A DNA stretch of 64,000 nt from Neobacillus bataviensis (GCF_019969725.1 NZ_JAHXYW010000014.1:62001-126000); one strand, 5' to 3'. Shown: positions 1-8,315, counted from the stretch's first letter. The notes: generated by a model not told the origin, from the letters alone. Program-made: numbers and translations.

Positions 1-41
1 TCATTACCTACATCAATGGCAGCAATTCTGGACTTTGTCAT
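1..41 (-). CDS. ParM/StbA-like actin-fold ATPase, N-terminus only
   Basis: The gene runs off the window start; only about 13 codons are visible. They read M-T-K-S-R-I-A-A-I-D-V-G-N, which fits the phosphate-1 segment (I-x-D-x-G) that opens actin-like ParM/StbA proteins of Bacillus. The start at 41 is preferred over the upstream ATGs at 47 and 50 because an AAAGGA Shine-Dalgarno sequence lies 9 bases upstream. ParM-family proteins polymerise to push apart DNA bound by a ParR adaptor at a repeat-rich centromere, and a repeat array lies directly upstream here. The call rests on very few residues and on context; another ASKHA-fold protein such as a kinase is possible. Confidence 0.5.
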   Translation of the reverse strand, partial: MTKSRIAAIDVGN

Positions 42-165
42 ATACATCATTCCTTTTTCTTTAATAGATTTAATTTCAAATATAGATATGTAAAACTAGC
101 ATGTACTAATAGGTTATAGGAGATTAATAGATTCTTCAATAGTCCAACAGAAACGAAATACAAGT

Positions 166-349
166 GTAAAGAAGTAAACATTCTGTAAACAACGGCAAAG
201 AGTAAACATTTTTGTAAACCTTGATTACAATAGTGTATACAATGCTTAAGCATGCTAAGTGTACAATTTTGTAGACTTGTAAACATTTCCGTTTACGTGT
301 ATACATTCTCTGTAAACAATCATGTAAACATGTATACGGTTTTGTATAC
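166..349. repeat. GTWWAC array 1 (centromere-like), upstream of the actin-like gene
   Basis: Hexamers of the form GTWWAC cluster here: GTAAAC at 174, 185, 202, 214, 279, 312 and 324; GTATAC at 235, 299, 332 and 344; GTTTAC at 291; variants GTGTAC at 259, GTAGAC at 271, GATTAC at 223 and GTAAAG at 166. From 259 on the start-to-start spacings are 12, 8, 12, 8, 13, 12, 8, 12, so sites recur about once per helical turn. The array sits in the 5' region of the ParM-like gene, where parC-type centromeres of such systems usually lie. That role is inferred. Confidence 0.7.
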
Positions 350-738
350 GAGAGGAACTACAATAAAAAACTAGACTACTAGTACTTTGGATATAAGTGG
401 TGCAACTCCTGTTTATCTATAGTTAAAGTTGACACAAAGAAACACTATTCGTATAGCTTCATGATTGCTCATGCAGAACCATAAATTCTTTCAAAGAACA
501 AGTTAAGAAATTGATTCATATTAATCGCTGTACTCTGGCTGTACTCTGCTATTCTGAGTACCATCGATTACTTCCAACTATATTCTCCATTGGGATTGGC
601 CCTGCCAAACAGGAATCTCCTAAAACCTGCGTAAATGAATACTCCAGGTTGTGTTTGCGCCAAATTTAAAAAACCGTGGTAGTTTTAATCGATTCAAGTA
701 ATATACTATTCGTTCATGATGATTAAATATACAAATTT
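350..738. other. Gene-free stretch between arrays 1 and 2
   Basis: No intact gene is visible. An 11-bp direct repeat GCTGTACTCTG occurs twice back to back at 527-548. Around 575-645 the minus strand carries a scrap resembling the GDSL motif of the neighbouring hydrolase (annotated separately). From about 659 the sequence is homologous to the stretch from about 1494, so the duplicated unit begins here. Confidence 0.5.
575..645 (-). pseudogene. Relic of an SGNH hydrolase (GDSL block)
   Basis: Read on the minus strand this scrap gives V-L-G-D-S-C-L-A-G, close to A-L-G-D-S-L-A-A-G of the intact hydrolase encoded at 2080-3834. The adjoining CATTGGGATTGG also matches the block-V region of the second copy near 1105-1120, as if a deletion had joined the two ends of the domain. 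It appears to be the oldest of three copies. It is short, so chance similarity is not excluded. Confidence 0.4.
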
Positions 739-895
739 GTAAACATATACGACAAACCTTTATACATACCGTCATTACTGATGTTTACGGCTTTGTATAC
801 TTGTTTACATATCTGTTTACCAAAATGTTTACAAGTTTACGTATTTGTAAACGTCAAGTATACAACAAAGTAAACGAGTAAACGTATTTGTTTAC
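739..895. repeat. GTWWAC array 2
   Basis: Twelve sites start at 739, 783, 795, 803, 815, 827, 835, 847, 858, 870, 878 and 890. From 783 the spacings are 12, 8, 12, 12, 8, 12, 11, 12, 8, 12, giving a 32-bp super-period (783/815/847; 795/827; 803/835). The left half is mostly GTTTAC and the right half mostly GTAAAC, with GTATAC palindromes at 795 and 858. Array 3 repeats exactly this spacing. The pattern suggests cooperative binding of a protein to one face of the DNA. Confidence 0.75.
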
Positions 896-979
896 GCAAA
901 AAATTAAAAACCTTAAAGCAACATCTACATTACCATAATCCATTAATACTGCCATTTCACCGGTTAGTATCGATAGGCA

Positions 980-1013
980 CAATAAAATAAAGACACCCTT
1001 TGTGGAGGGTGCC
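980..1013 (-). terminator. Decayed copy of the SGNH-gene terminator
   Basis: An imperfect hairpin (GACACCC...GGGTGCC) is followed, on the minus strand, by a T-rich tract. It is the duplicate of the terminator at 2018-2052 and sits at the same place relative to the hydrolase relic. Confidence 0.5.
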
Positions 1014-1037
1014 TTGTTAATTGATATGATTATTTTT

Positions 1038-1490
1038 TTAGTCTATTGCTTTCCAAAACTCCCCAGCCACTACTTGATAGCCTGTAAGACTTAAATGAAT
1101 GCTCATTGGGATTGGAAGATACTCTTTAAAGTTCTCTACATTAATCACTTGAGCAGTCAGGACAAATGTATCGCCATGTGCTGCTGCCTATGCGTGAATT
1201 TGGCCATTAAACGCTGTTAATAATGGAGCTAATTGATCTTGCAGTGCTGGATTATATGGGAATGGGTTATAGTAGCCCATTACATAAACCTTTGCATTTG
1301 GATTTAGTTGATTAATTGTACCTAGTATTATGTTTATCTTAGCAGCAACAGTTCCAATGGCCGTCGTCGCTTTAGTTGGGTCAGCCTGAATGGCCGGAAG
1401 CGCTGCAAGCAAGTCATTCGCACCATTATCAATTGTAACGTGTATAGCTTCTTTTATTTCTTTTTGAAAATCTGGATTCCTTAATTGTTT
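1038..1490 (-). pseudogene. Truncated SGNH hydrolase domain (second copy)
   Basis: This minus-strand stretch is closely similar to the last ~150 codons of the intact gene at 2080-3834, including the N-D-L-L segment of block III and the terminal S-I-H block V. It has no start and lacks the GDSL block, the transpeptidase and the wall-binding repeats. An in-frame TAG at 1188-1190 interrupts it. The residue before N-D-L-L has changed context (D-N-G-A-N-D in place of D-I-G-A-N-D). It is a non-functional duplicate. Confidence 0.75.
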
Positions 1491-1574
1491 TCACCAAATT
1501 AAAAAAATCTATTGTAGAATTAATAGACCCAAAAAATATACCTTTGCGTTCGTAATGATTTATTATACAAATTT

Positions 1575-1732
1575 GTAAACATATAGGACAAACCTGTATA
1601 CATGGTGTCATTACTAGATGTGTACGGGTTTGTATACTTGTTTACAATTTTGTTTACCGAATTGTTTACTTGTTTACATATTTGTAAACACCATGCATAC
1701 AACAAAGTAAACAAGTAAACGTGTTTGTCTAC
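1575..1732. repeat. GTWWAC array 3
   Basis: Sites start at 1575, 1596, 1620, 1632, 1640, 1652, 1664, 1672, 1684, 1695, 1707, 1715 and 1727. From 1620 the spacings are 12, 8, 12, 12, 8, 12, 11, 12, 8, 12, identical to array 2, while several cores have drifted (GTGTAC at 1620, GCATAC at 1695, GTCTAC at 1727). It is the duplicate of array 2, about 837 bp away. Conserved spacing may simply reflect recent duplication, but no indel has entered either copy. Confidence 0.75.
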
Positions 1733-2017
1733 GTAAAAAAACAAAAAACCTAAAGCACCATCTACATTATGAAAACCACCAACGTTATTCTGTCTACTCT
1801 CATCCTTTTACCGTTGCCGCAAAGCTTCCCAATAACTGAATAAAATCCCAACAACTAGACCAATTATCTTTTTCAGGTTCTAAAATTATCACTTCCTCAT
1901 TCGCTACTGGTGCGTTGATGGTCAATACAGCCTGTCGTAATCTTTAAACTGCATTATTTTTATAGTGGACACCATAATCCATTATTTCCGCCATTTCCCC
2001 AGTTAGTATCGATAGGC
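1733..2017. other. Gene-free stretch with a short coding-like remnant
   Basis: About 205 bp here are absent from the otherwise homologous copy near 900-960. Within them, 1800-1943 on the minus strand is an open frame of about 47 codons without a start (…I-N-A-P-V-A-N-E-E-V-I-I-L-E-P…) that reads like protein but is not recognised. No promoter or RNA is apparent. Confidence 0.3.
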
Positions 2018-2052
2018 ACAATAAAATAAAGGCACCCGTTGTGGAGGGTGCC
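2018..2052 (-). terminator. Terminator of the transpeptidase-SGNH gene
   Basis: A GGCACCC/GGGTGCC stem at 2031-2052, followed on the minus strand by a T-rich tract, lies about 30 bases past the stop codon. Confidence 0.75.
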
Positions 2053-2079
2053 CTGTTAATTGATATATTTATTTTTCTA

Positions 2080-3834
2080 TTAGTCTATTGCTTTCCAAAA
2101 CTCCCCAGCCACTACTTGATAGCCTGCAAGGCTTAAATGAATGCTAGTTGGAATAGGAAGATATTCTTGAAAGTTCTCTACATTAATTACTTGAGCAGTC
2201 GGGACAAATGTATCTCCATGAGCTGTAGCCTGTACTTGTATTTGGCTATTAAATGCTGTTAATAATTGATTTAATTGTGCAGTCTTAATTGGATCCGTCT
2301 CATATGGGAATGGGTTATAGTAGCCCATTACATAAACCTTTACATTTGGATTCAACTGATCAACTGTGCCAAGAATTGCATTTATCTTTGCTGCAATAGT
2401 TCCAATTGCCGCAGGCGCTTTAGTTGGGTCTGCCTGAATGTCTGGAAGAGCTTTAAGCAGGTCATTCGCACCAATATCAAGAGTAACGTGTGTAGCTTCT
2501 TTTATTTCTTTTTGAACATCTGGATTACTTAATTGAGCGATTACATTATCAGTTGTATATCCTGAAACACCAAAGTTATCAAAATCAAGCAATTGATAAG
2601 CTCCTGCAAAGTTTTCTGCAATATAATCTGGATATCCTAAATCTAAATCTTTTCCATTTGCATCATGACGATCATCGCCAGTTGGGGTCATACCTGCTGC
2701 CAGGGAATCTCCTAAGGCAACATATTCAACTTGGATCCAGACCCCGTCTGCACCTAGTTTATAACCCTTAACCACCGTATTGAAAGCCATTAGACCGTCA
2801 TTTTTGAAAAAGTACCATTTTCCTTCAATTTCCTTCCAGCCTATAACCATCCCGCCATCACTGTTGAGGAAGTATTTCTGTCCAGATAGGTCTAGCCAGC
2901 CTGTTTTCATGATTCCACTGCCTTCGAGGTAATACCAAGTTCCTTTAACTAAGGCCCAGCCCGTTTTCATTGAACCATCAGGCATGAAGTAATACCAATC
3001 ATTTCCTGATAAAAGCCATCCGGTTTTCATCGCACCAGACTGTTCAAGGAAGTATTTCTTGCCGCCGTATGACAGCCAGCCCGTTTTCATGACTCCCGAT
3101 TGATCTAGATAATACCACTTTGCTTTATCATAGACCCAGCCGGTTTTCATTGCACCGGATTTATCTAAATAGTACCACTGGTTCTTATAAGAAAGCCAGC
3201 CAGTCTTCATTACGCCAGAGCCATCAAAATAGTACCACTTACTGTTTATGCTCTGCCATCCTTTTTGGGCAACCCCTTTAACATAGTAGTACCACTTACC
3301 GCCTGATAGCACCCAGCCATCCGTATTCACTGAAAAACCATTTGCTTTTGCAATTGCGTCAAAGCTGCTGCTAGAGTAAGTAATGATTACCTGAGTATAC
3401 AATTGGACTTGGTCAAACAGCCAACGGATCTCGGTATTATGCATGCGCACGCAGCCCGAGCTTACGTATTTACCAATTGAGCTTTCATTGGCATTTCCAT
3501 GAATCCCATATGTTGTACCATATGTACCCCTTGCCTCTAGTCCCATCCAGCGGTCACCTAACGGATTGCGCGGGTCGCCCCCAGGAATATTTTTTGTATA
3601 GTAGGGACGATTTTTAATCTTATTTACAATCCTAAATGTGCCTTCAGGAGTTAAATCTCTTGATCTCCCTGTAGCAACACTAAAGGTTTTGACTAACTTG
3701 CCAGCATTATAAAATGCTAGAGTGTTAGTCTTTTTGTTAATAATGATCAACTGAGAACTTGCTGCGTCTGCTTGGCCATTAAATAACAAGATACTTAATA
3801 GGAACACAAAAACAATTGATAATTTTTTTATCAT
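2080..3834 (-). CDS. Secreted L,D-transpeptidase / wall-binding repeat / SGNH hydrolase fusion
   Basis: A roughly 584-residue, three-module secreted protein. Residues 1-25 are a signal peptide ending A-D-A-A. About 26-153 form a YkuD L,D-transpeptidase domain with G-I-H-G-N and S-S-G-C-V-R-M-H (His ~112, catalytic Cys ~128). About 173-352 hold nine 20-residue choline-binding-like repeats (G-W...W-Y-Y...G-x-M-K-T) with a G-Y-K-L-G-A-D-G-V-W cap. The last ~210 residues are an SGNH hydrolase (G-D-S-L ~376, G-A-N-D ~455, His ~566). Expected roles are peptidoglycan cross-link editing plus ester hydrolysis at the wall. The acidic residue normally close to the block-V His is absent (P-T-S-I-H). The start at 3834 is chosen over an upstream in-frame ATG because GGGGAG precedes it and the signal peptide begins there. 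Confidence 0.88.
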   Translation of the reverse strand: MIKKLSIVFVFLLSILLFNGQADAASSQLIIINKKTNTLAFYNAGKLVKTFSVATGRSRDLTPEGTFRIVNKIKNRPYYTKNIPGGDPRNPLGDRWMGLEARGTYGTTYGIHGNANESSIGKYVSSGCVRMHNTEIRWLFDQVQLYTQVIITYSSSSFDAIAKANGFSVNTDGWVLSGGKWYYYVKGVAQKGWQSINSKWYYFDGSGVMKTGWLSYKNQWYYLDKSGAMKTGWVYDKAKWYYLDQSGVMKTGWLSYGGKKYFLEQSGAMKTGWLLSGNDWYYFMPDGSMKTGWALVKGTWYYLEGSGIMKTGWLDLSGQKYFLNSDGGMVIGWKEIEGKWYFFKNDGLMAFNTVVKGYKLGADGVWIQVEYVALGDSLAAGMTPTGDDRHDANGKDLDLGYPDYIAENFAGAYQLLDFDNFGVSGYTTDNVIAQLSNPDVQKEIKEATHVTLDIGANDLLKALPDIQADPTKAPAAIGTIAAKINAILGTVDQLNPNVKVYVMGYYNPFPYETDPIKTAQLNQLLTAFNSQIQVQATAHGDTFVPTAQVINVENFQEYLPIPTSIHLSLAGYQVVAGEFWKAID

Positions 3835-4114
3835 ATCTCTCTCCCCATAAATGTAGTTATTATTACAGTAACATGTCAAACGGGAGGTTTTTGTCATAAT
3901 TTGGTGAGAAACTTGTAATATTTTAATAATTTTTCAAAAAAATTAGAATAATAGTCTTTTTATCTCTCGACAATACCTTTTTAAAAAATAGTCACCATCT
4001 ATTTCTTCAAACTATGTCTATTTACGTTAAAAAATATGTTGAATGGTATTTATTTACACCCATCTTTTACCATGATAAAGTTACATATTATTTAGTGCTA
4101 AAGGAGGATGTCCT
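3835..4114. promoter_or_regulatory. Divergent intergenic region of the two wall-protein genes
   Basis: An AT-rich 280-bp region separates the divergent wall-protein genes. An inverted ATGGTA...TACCAT pair (4043-4073) lies about 30 bp upstream of the plus-strand Shine-Dalgarno. No clear sigma-A promoter could be assigned. Confidence 0.35.
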
Positions 4115-5434
4115 TTGAAAAAGAGAAAACCCCGTTTGGTTTTAAGTAGTTTATTATCTATGACATTAGTATTCCCTCTATTTGCGCCCGCTGTGTCGGC
4201 GGCATCTAAACTTGATGGGCTGAAGCAAAGCCGCCCTCTGTCTTCCATCCTTAAAGAACGGTCTGCTAAAAATCGTCTTGCAAAAGTAACCACATCCTTG
4301 CTACCGCCTGTCATTGGGGGACCGCTGCCAATCGCTCCTGTTCCAACAGACCCAATCCAAGAAAATGATGTATTTAAGATGTTCTCTGTCAGTAATAGTG
4401 CCATTTCCCCAGATGGTGATGGAAGAGGGGACACAGCCGTTATCAAGTATGAAAATAAAGTAGAACGCAGTTTAACCACTATCTATGTCTATAATTTGTC
4501 CAACCCAGATTCAGGAATTGATGAGTATGGCTGGCTGGGAGATGTTTATTATAAAGACGGATTGGATTCAGTCGGAGTTCAAACTGGAATTTTCGATGGG
4601 CAATATTTTGACTACCACCCTGATATATTAGATTATCGGACGCTGCCTGATGGACTTTATGCTTTTAGAATTGAATCCTATACACCTGACGAAGTTGATG
4701 ATTCTGGCTACGAAGTGAATCTCTATCCGCTTTTTGTGAAAAGGACAAAACCTGTCATTAACATCGACAGCCAGCATACTGCCAAAGGTGCAGCCTACAA
4801 TTTAACGGGTACTGTTACTGATAAATTCGTAGATTATAAGGCTTTAGCAAATCAATATGGAGTACCTTATGATGTAAATAAATATCTAAAATTGACTTAT
4901 GTCATAAAGAAGAAAAATGGAAATATCTACAATTCTAATTCTGTTAGTTTAAAAGACGATGGCAGTTTCTCAATACCATTAACGAATTTAGAAAAAGACG
5001 ATTATACAGTTTCCCTCACTGCCCAAGACATTGCACAAAATGCCACGACGAAAGATCAAATCATGCTGACTGTAAAAATGGGATGGGATTTAGTTGATGG
5101 AAAATGGTCTTATTATCTGCCTTCCGGGGGAAAAGTAACGGGATGGAGTAAAATTAATGGGCCATGGTACTATTTCAATTCAAATGGAGAAATGCAAACA
5201 GGATGGATCAAATTAGGGGGTACCTGGTATTACCTGACTGGAAGCGGAGCGATGAAAACAGGCTGGCTGAAATGGGGCAGCAATTGGTATTTCTTAGCGG
5301 CTAGCGGGGCAATGCAAACTGGCTGGATCTATACAGGCGGCAAATGGTATTACCTCTATCCAAACGGGGCAATGGCTTATAATACATGGATTGGAAAATA
5401 CAGATTAGGACCGGATGGTGCCTGGAGAAAATAA
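4115..5434 (+). CDS. Secreted protein with FlgD/CHU_C-like Ig domain and wall-binding repeats
   Basis: A 439-residue secreted protein starting at TTG, with AAAGGAGG 7-8 bases upstream. Residues 1-30 are a signal peptide (…A-V-S-A-A). Near residue 95 the motif S-P-D-G-D-G-R-G-D-T marks an FlgD/CHU_C-type Ig-like domain, followed by a second beta-rich domain that contains an L-T-G-T-V-T-D segment. The last ~115 residues are five G-W...W-Y-Y repeats with a Y-R-L-G-P-D-G-A-W cap, the same module as in the divergent gene at 2080-3834. No catalytic motif is visible. A structural or adhesive wall protein is the best guess. Confidence 0.75.
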   Translation: MKKRKPRLVLSSLLSMTLVFPLFAPAVSAASKLDGLKQSRPLSSILKERSAKNRLAKVTTSLLPPVIGGPLPIAPVPTDPIQENDVFKMFSVSNSAISPDGDGRGDTAVIKYENKVERSLTTIYVYNLSNPDSGIDEYGWLGDVYYKDGLDSVGVQTGIFDGQYFDYHPDILDYRTLPDGLYAFRIESYTPDEVDDSGYEVNLYPLFVKRTKPVINIDSQHTAKGAAYNLTGTVTDKFVDYKALANQYGVPYDVNKYLKLTYVIKKKNGNIYNSNSVSLKDDGSFSIPLTNLEKDDYTVSLTAQDIAQNATTKDQIMLTVKMGWDLVDGKWSYYLPSGGKVTGWSKINGPWYYFNSNGEMQTGWIKLGGTWYYLTGSGAMKTGWLKWGSNWYFLAASGAMQTGWIYTGGKWYYLYPNGAMAYNTWIGKYRLGPDGAWRK

Positions 5435-5448
5435 TAAAATGAAAATAA

Positions 5449-5480
5449 CAAAGGCTGTCAGTTTCGACAGCCTTTGTTTT
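5449..5480. terminator. Bidirectional terminator
   Basis: An 11-bp perfect stem (CAAAGGCTGTC/GACAGCCTTTG) with a six-base loop sits between convergent genes. TTTT follows on the plus strand and a T-rich tract on the minus strand. Confidence 0.85.
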
Positions 5481-7110
5481 ATAGATTTCCTTCTACCCAT
5501 AATGGAATGTATACTCTAAAGGTCGTTCCTTCCTCTTTTTCACTTTCCACTTCAATTCTGCCTTTCATTCTTTCTACGATTTGATAACAAACCATTAGCC
5601 CGATACCCGTTCCTTTTTCCTTTAATGAATAAAAAGCCGTCCCTAGTCGTTCCATTTCCTCAGCCGACATGCCAATACCGGTATCATTAATTTCAATCAA
5701 TCCATAGGTTTTAAAACTCTTAACGTTAATGGATAAAATACCGCCTGATCGCATGGCTTCAATACCATTCTTGACAATATTAATAATCACTTGTTTTAAT
5801 TCACTTTTATTACCTCTTACAAACACTGCTTCATCCAAATTGGTTTTCAAAGAAATGTTTTTCGACATAAAGGCAAAGGTGTTCATTAAATCAGCTACTT
5901 TTATGACAACATCCGTTACATTTACCATCTCAATATGATCTAGATCAGGTTTTGCAAGCGACAAATAATCATTAATAATTTTCTCAGCCCGGTTTATCTC
6001 ATCAAGCATTAATTGAATATAAGACAATTCCGATTCACTCAATTGCTCATGCGATAAAAAAATTTGCAAAAAACCTCTCACAACCGTCATTGGATTACGG
6101 ATTTCATGAGCAACAGAGGCCGCAAGCTGCCCAATCGCATTCATTTTTTCAGCCCGCTGCAATTCCTTTTGGATTTTCGTTTTAGCAATAATTTTTTCCA
6201 TTTCACAAATGGCTTCTTCCACACGATGGACATTGCCGATATTTTTTGGTATTGAGCCAAATTCTTTATAAGTTTCTGATAGCCTTTCAAACAGTTCCGT
6301 CAACTGTGCGGTCATATGGTTAAAGTTTTTTCCTAATTTCCCCATGTCAGACTGATTTGATATCCCAACCTTAACATCAAAATTACCTGAACTCACTGCA
6401 TCAATTCCGGAAATGATTTCATGTACGGGCTTCAAAACTTTGCTTAGCCCCCATCTCAATATAAAATAAATCAACATTGTGATAATTAACAATGAAGATA
6501 ATAAATACACCCCGATTTTCCTTTTAAAGTGATCAATTGTCGATGCATCAACATCTACTGCTAATACTGCAATCACTTTTCCATCGTTATCTAAAATAGG
6601 CTGGAAGGCAGTAATCCATCCACCATAACGATCATGATAATGACCGCTGCTTGTTACCTTTTTTTCGGAAATGGCACGTTTAAAGGCCATAAGAAATTCT
6701 TTGCCTGCTTTATACTTGCTAAAGCTGTTAATCTCAGAGGTTTGATCTGCTTTTGAAACTGCTAAAAATTCCAATTCATTCTCTTTTTCTATCTTTGCTT
6801 CCATGATATATCCTTCTAGATATTTAGCGTTTCTTGTTTGAATCAAGCCGACTGAGTAATTCAACCTTTGTATGGATGGAGCTTTAGGATCATGGGAGTC
6901 GATGGCTTTTTCCACTTCTTCAGCTGGGATCGTGACACTCCAAAGACTGGCAACGCCTCTGGCCCGATCTGTTAACTGATTCGTTAGCTGCTTCGATTCA
7001 TAAAAGAATGTAAACCCCGCTGTCGAAACAACTGCCACAAAGGTGATAAGAAAAGAAAGTAATAGAATTTTTCGATAAAATGGTAAGTCATTCACATGCT
7101 TTTTACACAT
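5479..7110 (-). CDS. Orphan membrane sensor histidine kinase, phosphorelay type
   Basis: About 543 residues. TM1 (~15-36), an extracellular sensor region of ~165 residues, TM2 (~199-219), HAMP, then a HisKA domain with S-V-A-H-E-I-R-N-P (His ~335) and an HATPase_c domain with N-G-I-E-A and G-T-G-I-G-L. The A-H-E-I-R-N-P-M-T-V-V-R-G-F-L-Q context is typical of sporulation phosphorelay kinases of the KinB/KinE group. No response regulator is adjacent, so its partner is elsewhere (Spo0F would be the family expectation). The start at 7110 is preferred over 7137 because AAAGGA lies 9 bases upstream of it. Confidence 0.85.
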   Translation of the reverse strand: MCKKHVNDLPFYRKILLLSFLITFVAVVSTAGFTFFYESKQLTNQLTDRARGVASLWSVTIPAEEVEKAIDSHDPKAPSIQRLNYSVGLIQTRNAKYLEGYIMEAKIEKENELEFLAVSKADQTSEINSFSKYKAGKEFLMAFKRAISEKKVTSSGHYHDRYGGWITAFQPILDNDGKVIAVLAVDVDASTIDHFKRKIGVYLLSSLLIITMLIYFILRWGLSKVLKPVHEIISGIDAVSSGNFDVKVGISNQSDMGKLGKNFNHMTAQLTELFERLSETYKEFGSIPKNIGNVHRVEEAICEMEKIIAKTKIQKELQRAEKMNAIGQLAASVAHEIRNPMTVVRGFLQIFLSHEQLSESELSYIQLMLDEINRAEKIINDYLSLAKPDLDHIEMVNVTDVVIKVADLMNTFAFMSKNISLKTNLDEAVFVRGNKSELKQVIINIVKNGIEAMRSGGILSINVKSFKTYGLIEINDTGIGMSAEEMERLGTAFYSLKEKGTGIGLMVCYQIVERMKGRIEVESEKEEGTTFRVYIPLWVEGNL

Positions 7111-7265
7111 AGGTAATAGTCCTTTCAGAAGCTTCATAAGGTGAAAATTCGACAGCCCTGAAGGAGAATCCTTTTGTTAACAATTGACATTAGAACAATT
7201 TTTGTTGATTTTTCTCCTGTTTGTAGGAACATTGATAAAAGACTATGTTCCGGCCGAACTAGGGC

Positions 7266-8315
7266 TTACTGTTCCGCTTCCCATCGTGAGATTTCCTCCC
7301 GAACCCGCGGCGCCACCTCTGTCCCCAGCAGCTCAATTGCTTTCATGACATCTTCATGCGGCATGGACCCCACCGGTACGTGAAGCATAAAGCGAGTGAT
7401 TCCTACGTTCTTGCGGAGGTGTATAATTTTCTCTGCCACCGTCTCTGAATCGCCAACGTACAGCGCTCCTTCAAAGCTTCGTGCGGCATCAAAGCTTGCA
7501 CGGCTGTAATGACCCCAGCCGCGTTCACGTCCAAGCACGTTCATGACCTGCTGGGTAGGAGGGAAAAATTTGTCCGCTGCTGTATCGGTATCCTCAGCAA
7601 TGAAACCATGTGAATGTGACGCAACAGGCAGCTTAGATACATCGTGTCCGGCTTGTGCTGCCGCTCGCTTATAAAGCTTAACAAGGGGCGCAAATTGCAT
7701 TGGACTGCCTCCAATAATGGCTAAAACAAGCGGCAATCCAAGCATTCCTGCACGGATGACAGATTGGGTATTACCGCCGCTTCCAATCCAAACAGGAAGA
7801 GGGTTTTGCACTGGTCTTGGATATACACCCAGATTGTTAATCGCCGGACGGTATCCTCCTCTCCAGGTTACTTTTTCAGATTCCCGTATTTTCAACAATA
7901 ACTCCAGCTTCTCTTCAAACAGTTCATCGTAATCTTGCAAATCATAACCAAACAATGGAAAGGATTCGATAAACGAACCGCGTCCCGCCATAATTTCTGC
8001 GCGTCCATTTGAAATGGCATCCAGCGTAGCGAAATCTTGGAATACACGGACTGGGTCTGCCGAAGATAGCACTGTTACTGCACTTGTCAGCCTGATCCTT
8101 TTTGTCTGTGATGCCGCTCCTGCAAGCAACACCGCCGGGGAAGAAGCAGCAAAATCTTCTCGATGGTGTTCACCGACACCAAAAACATCCAATCCTACCT
8201 GATCAGCAAGGACAATTTCCTCCACCACTTCCCGTATTCTCTGGGCATGACTAATCACTTCGCCATTTTGAACATCTGGTGTTGTTTCAACAAATGTACT
8301 AATACCTATCTCCAC
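7266..8315 (-). CDS. Luciferase-like (LLM class) flavin-dependent oxidoreductase
   Basis: A 349-residue bacterial luciferase-like monooxygenase fold protein. V-G-E-H-H near residue 50 and the A-G-R-G-S-F segment near 110 are family hallmarks, and length is normal. Such enzymes use FMN or F420; the substrate cannot be told. The start is GTG, with GGAGG 8 bases upstream. It is probably monocistronic. Confidence 0.9.
   Translation of the reverse strand: MEIGISTFVETTPDVQNGEVISHAQRIREVVEEIVLADQVGLDVFGVGEHHREDFAASSPAVLLAGAASQTKRIRLTSAVTVLSSADPVRVFQDFATLDAISNGRAEIMAGRGSFIESFPLFGYDLQDYDELFEEKLELLLKIRESEKVTWRGGYRPAINNLGVYPRPVQNPLPVWIGSGGNTQSVIRAGMLGLPLVLAIIGGSPMQFAPLVKLYKRAAAQAGHDVSKLPVASHSHGFIAEDTDTAADKFFPPTQQVMNVLGRERGWGHYSRASFDAARSFEGALYVGDSETVAEKIIHLRKNVGITRFMLHVPVGSMPHEDVMKAIELLGTEVAPRVREEISRWEAEQ

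Noticed and set aside
166..895. CRISPR array interpretation of the hexamer clusters
   Set aside because: The repeated unit is 6 bp with 2-6 bp gaps, and there are no 25-40 bp repeats, unique spacers or cas genes.
1429..1744. Small minus-strand frames around array 3
   Set aside because: They arise from the GTWWAC repeats and AT-rich DNA, lack Shine-Dalgarno sequences and show no family resemblance.
7158..7383. Plus-strand frame starting L-L-T-I-D-I-R-T-I-F after an AAGGAG
   Set aside because: It soon runs into the reverse of the LLM oxidoreductase gene; at most a scrap of a lost gene's start.
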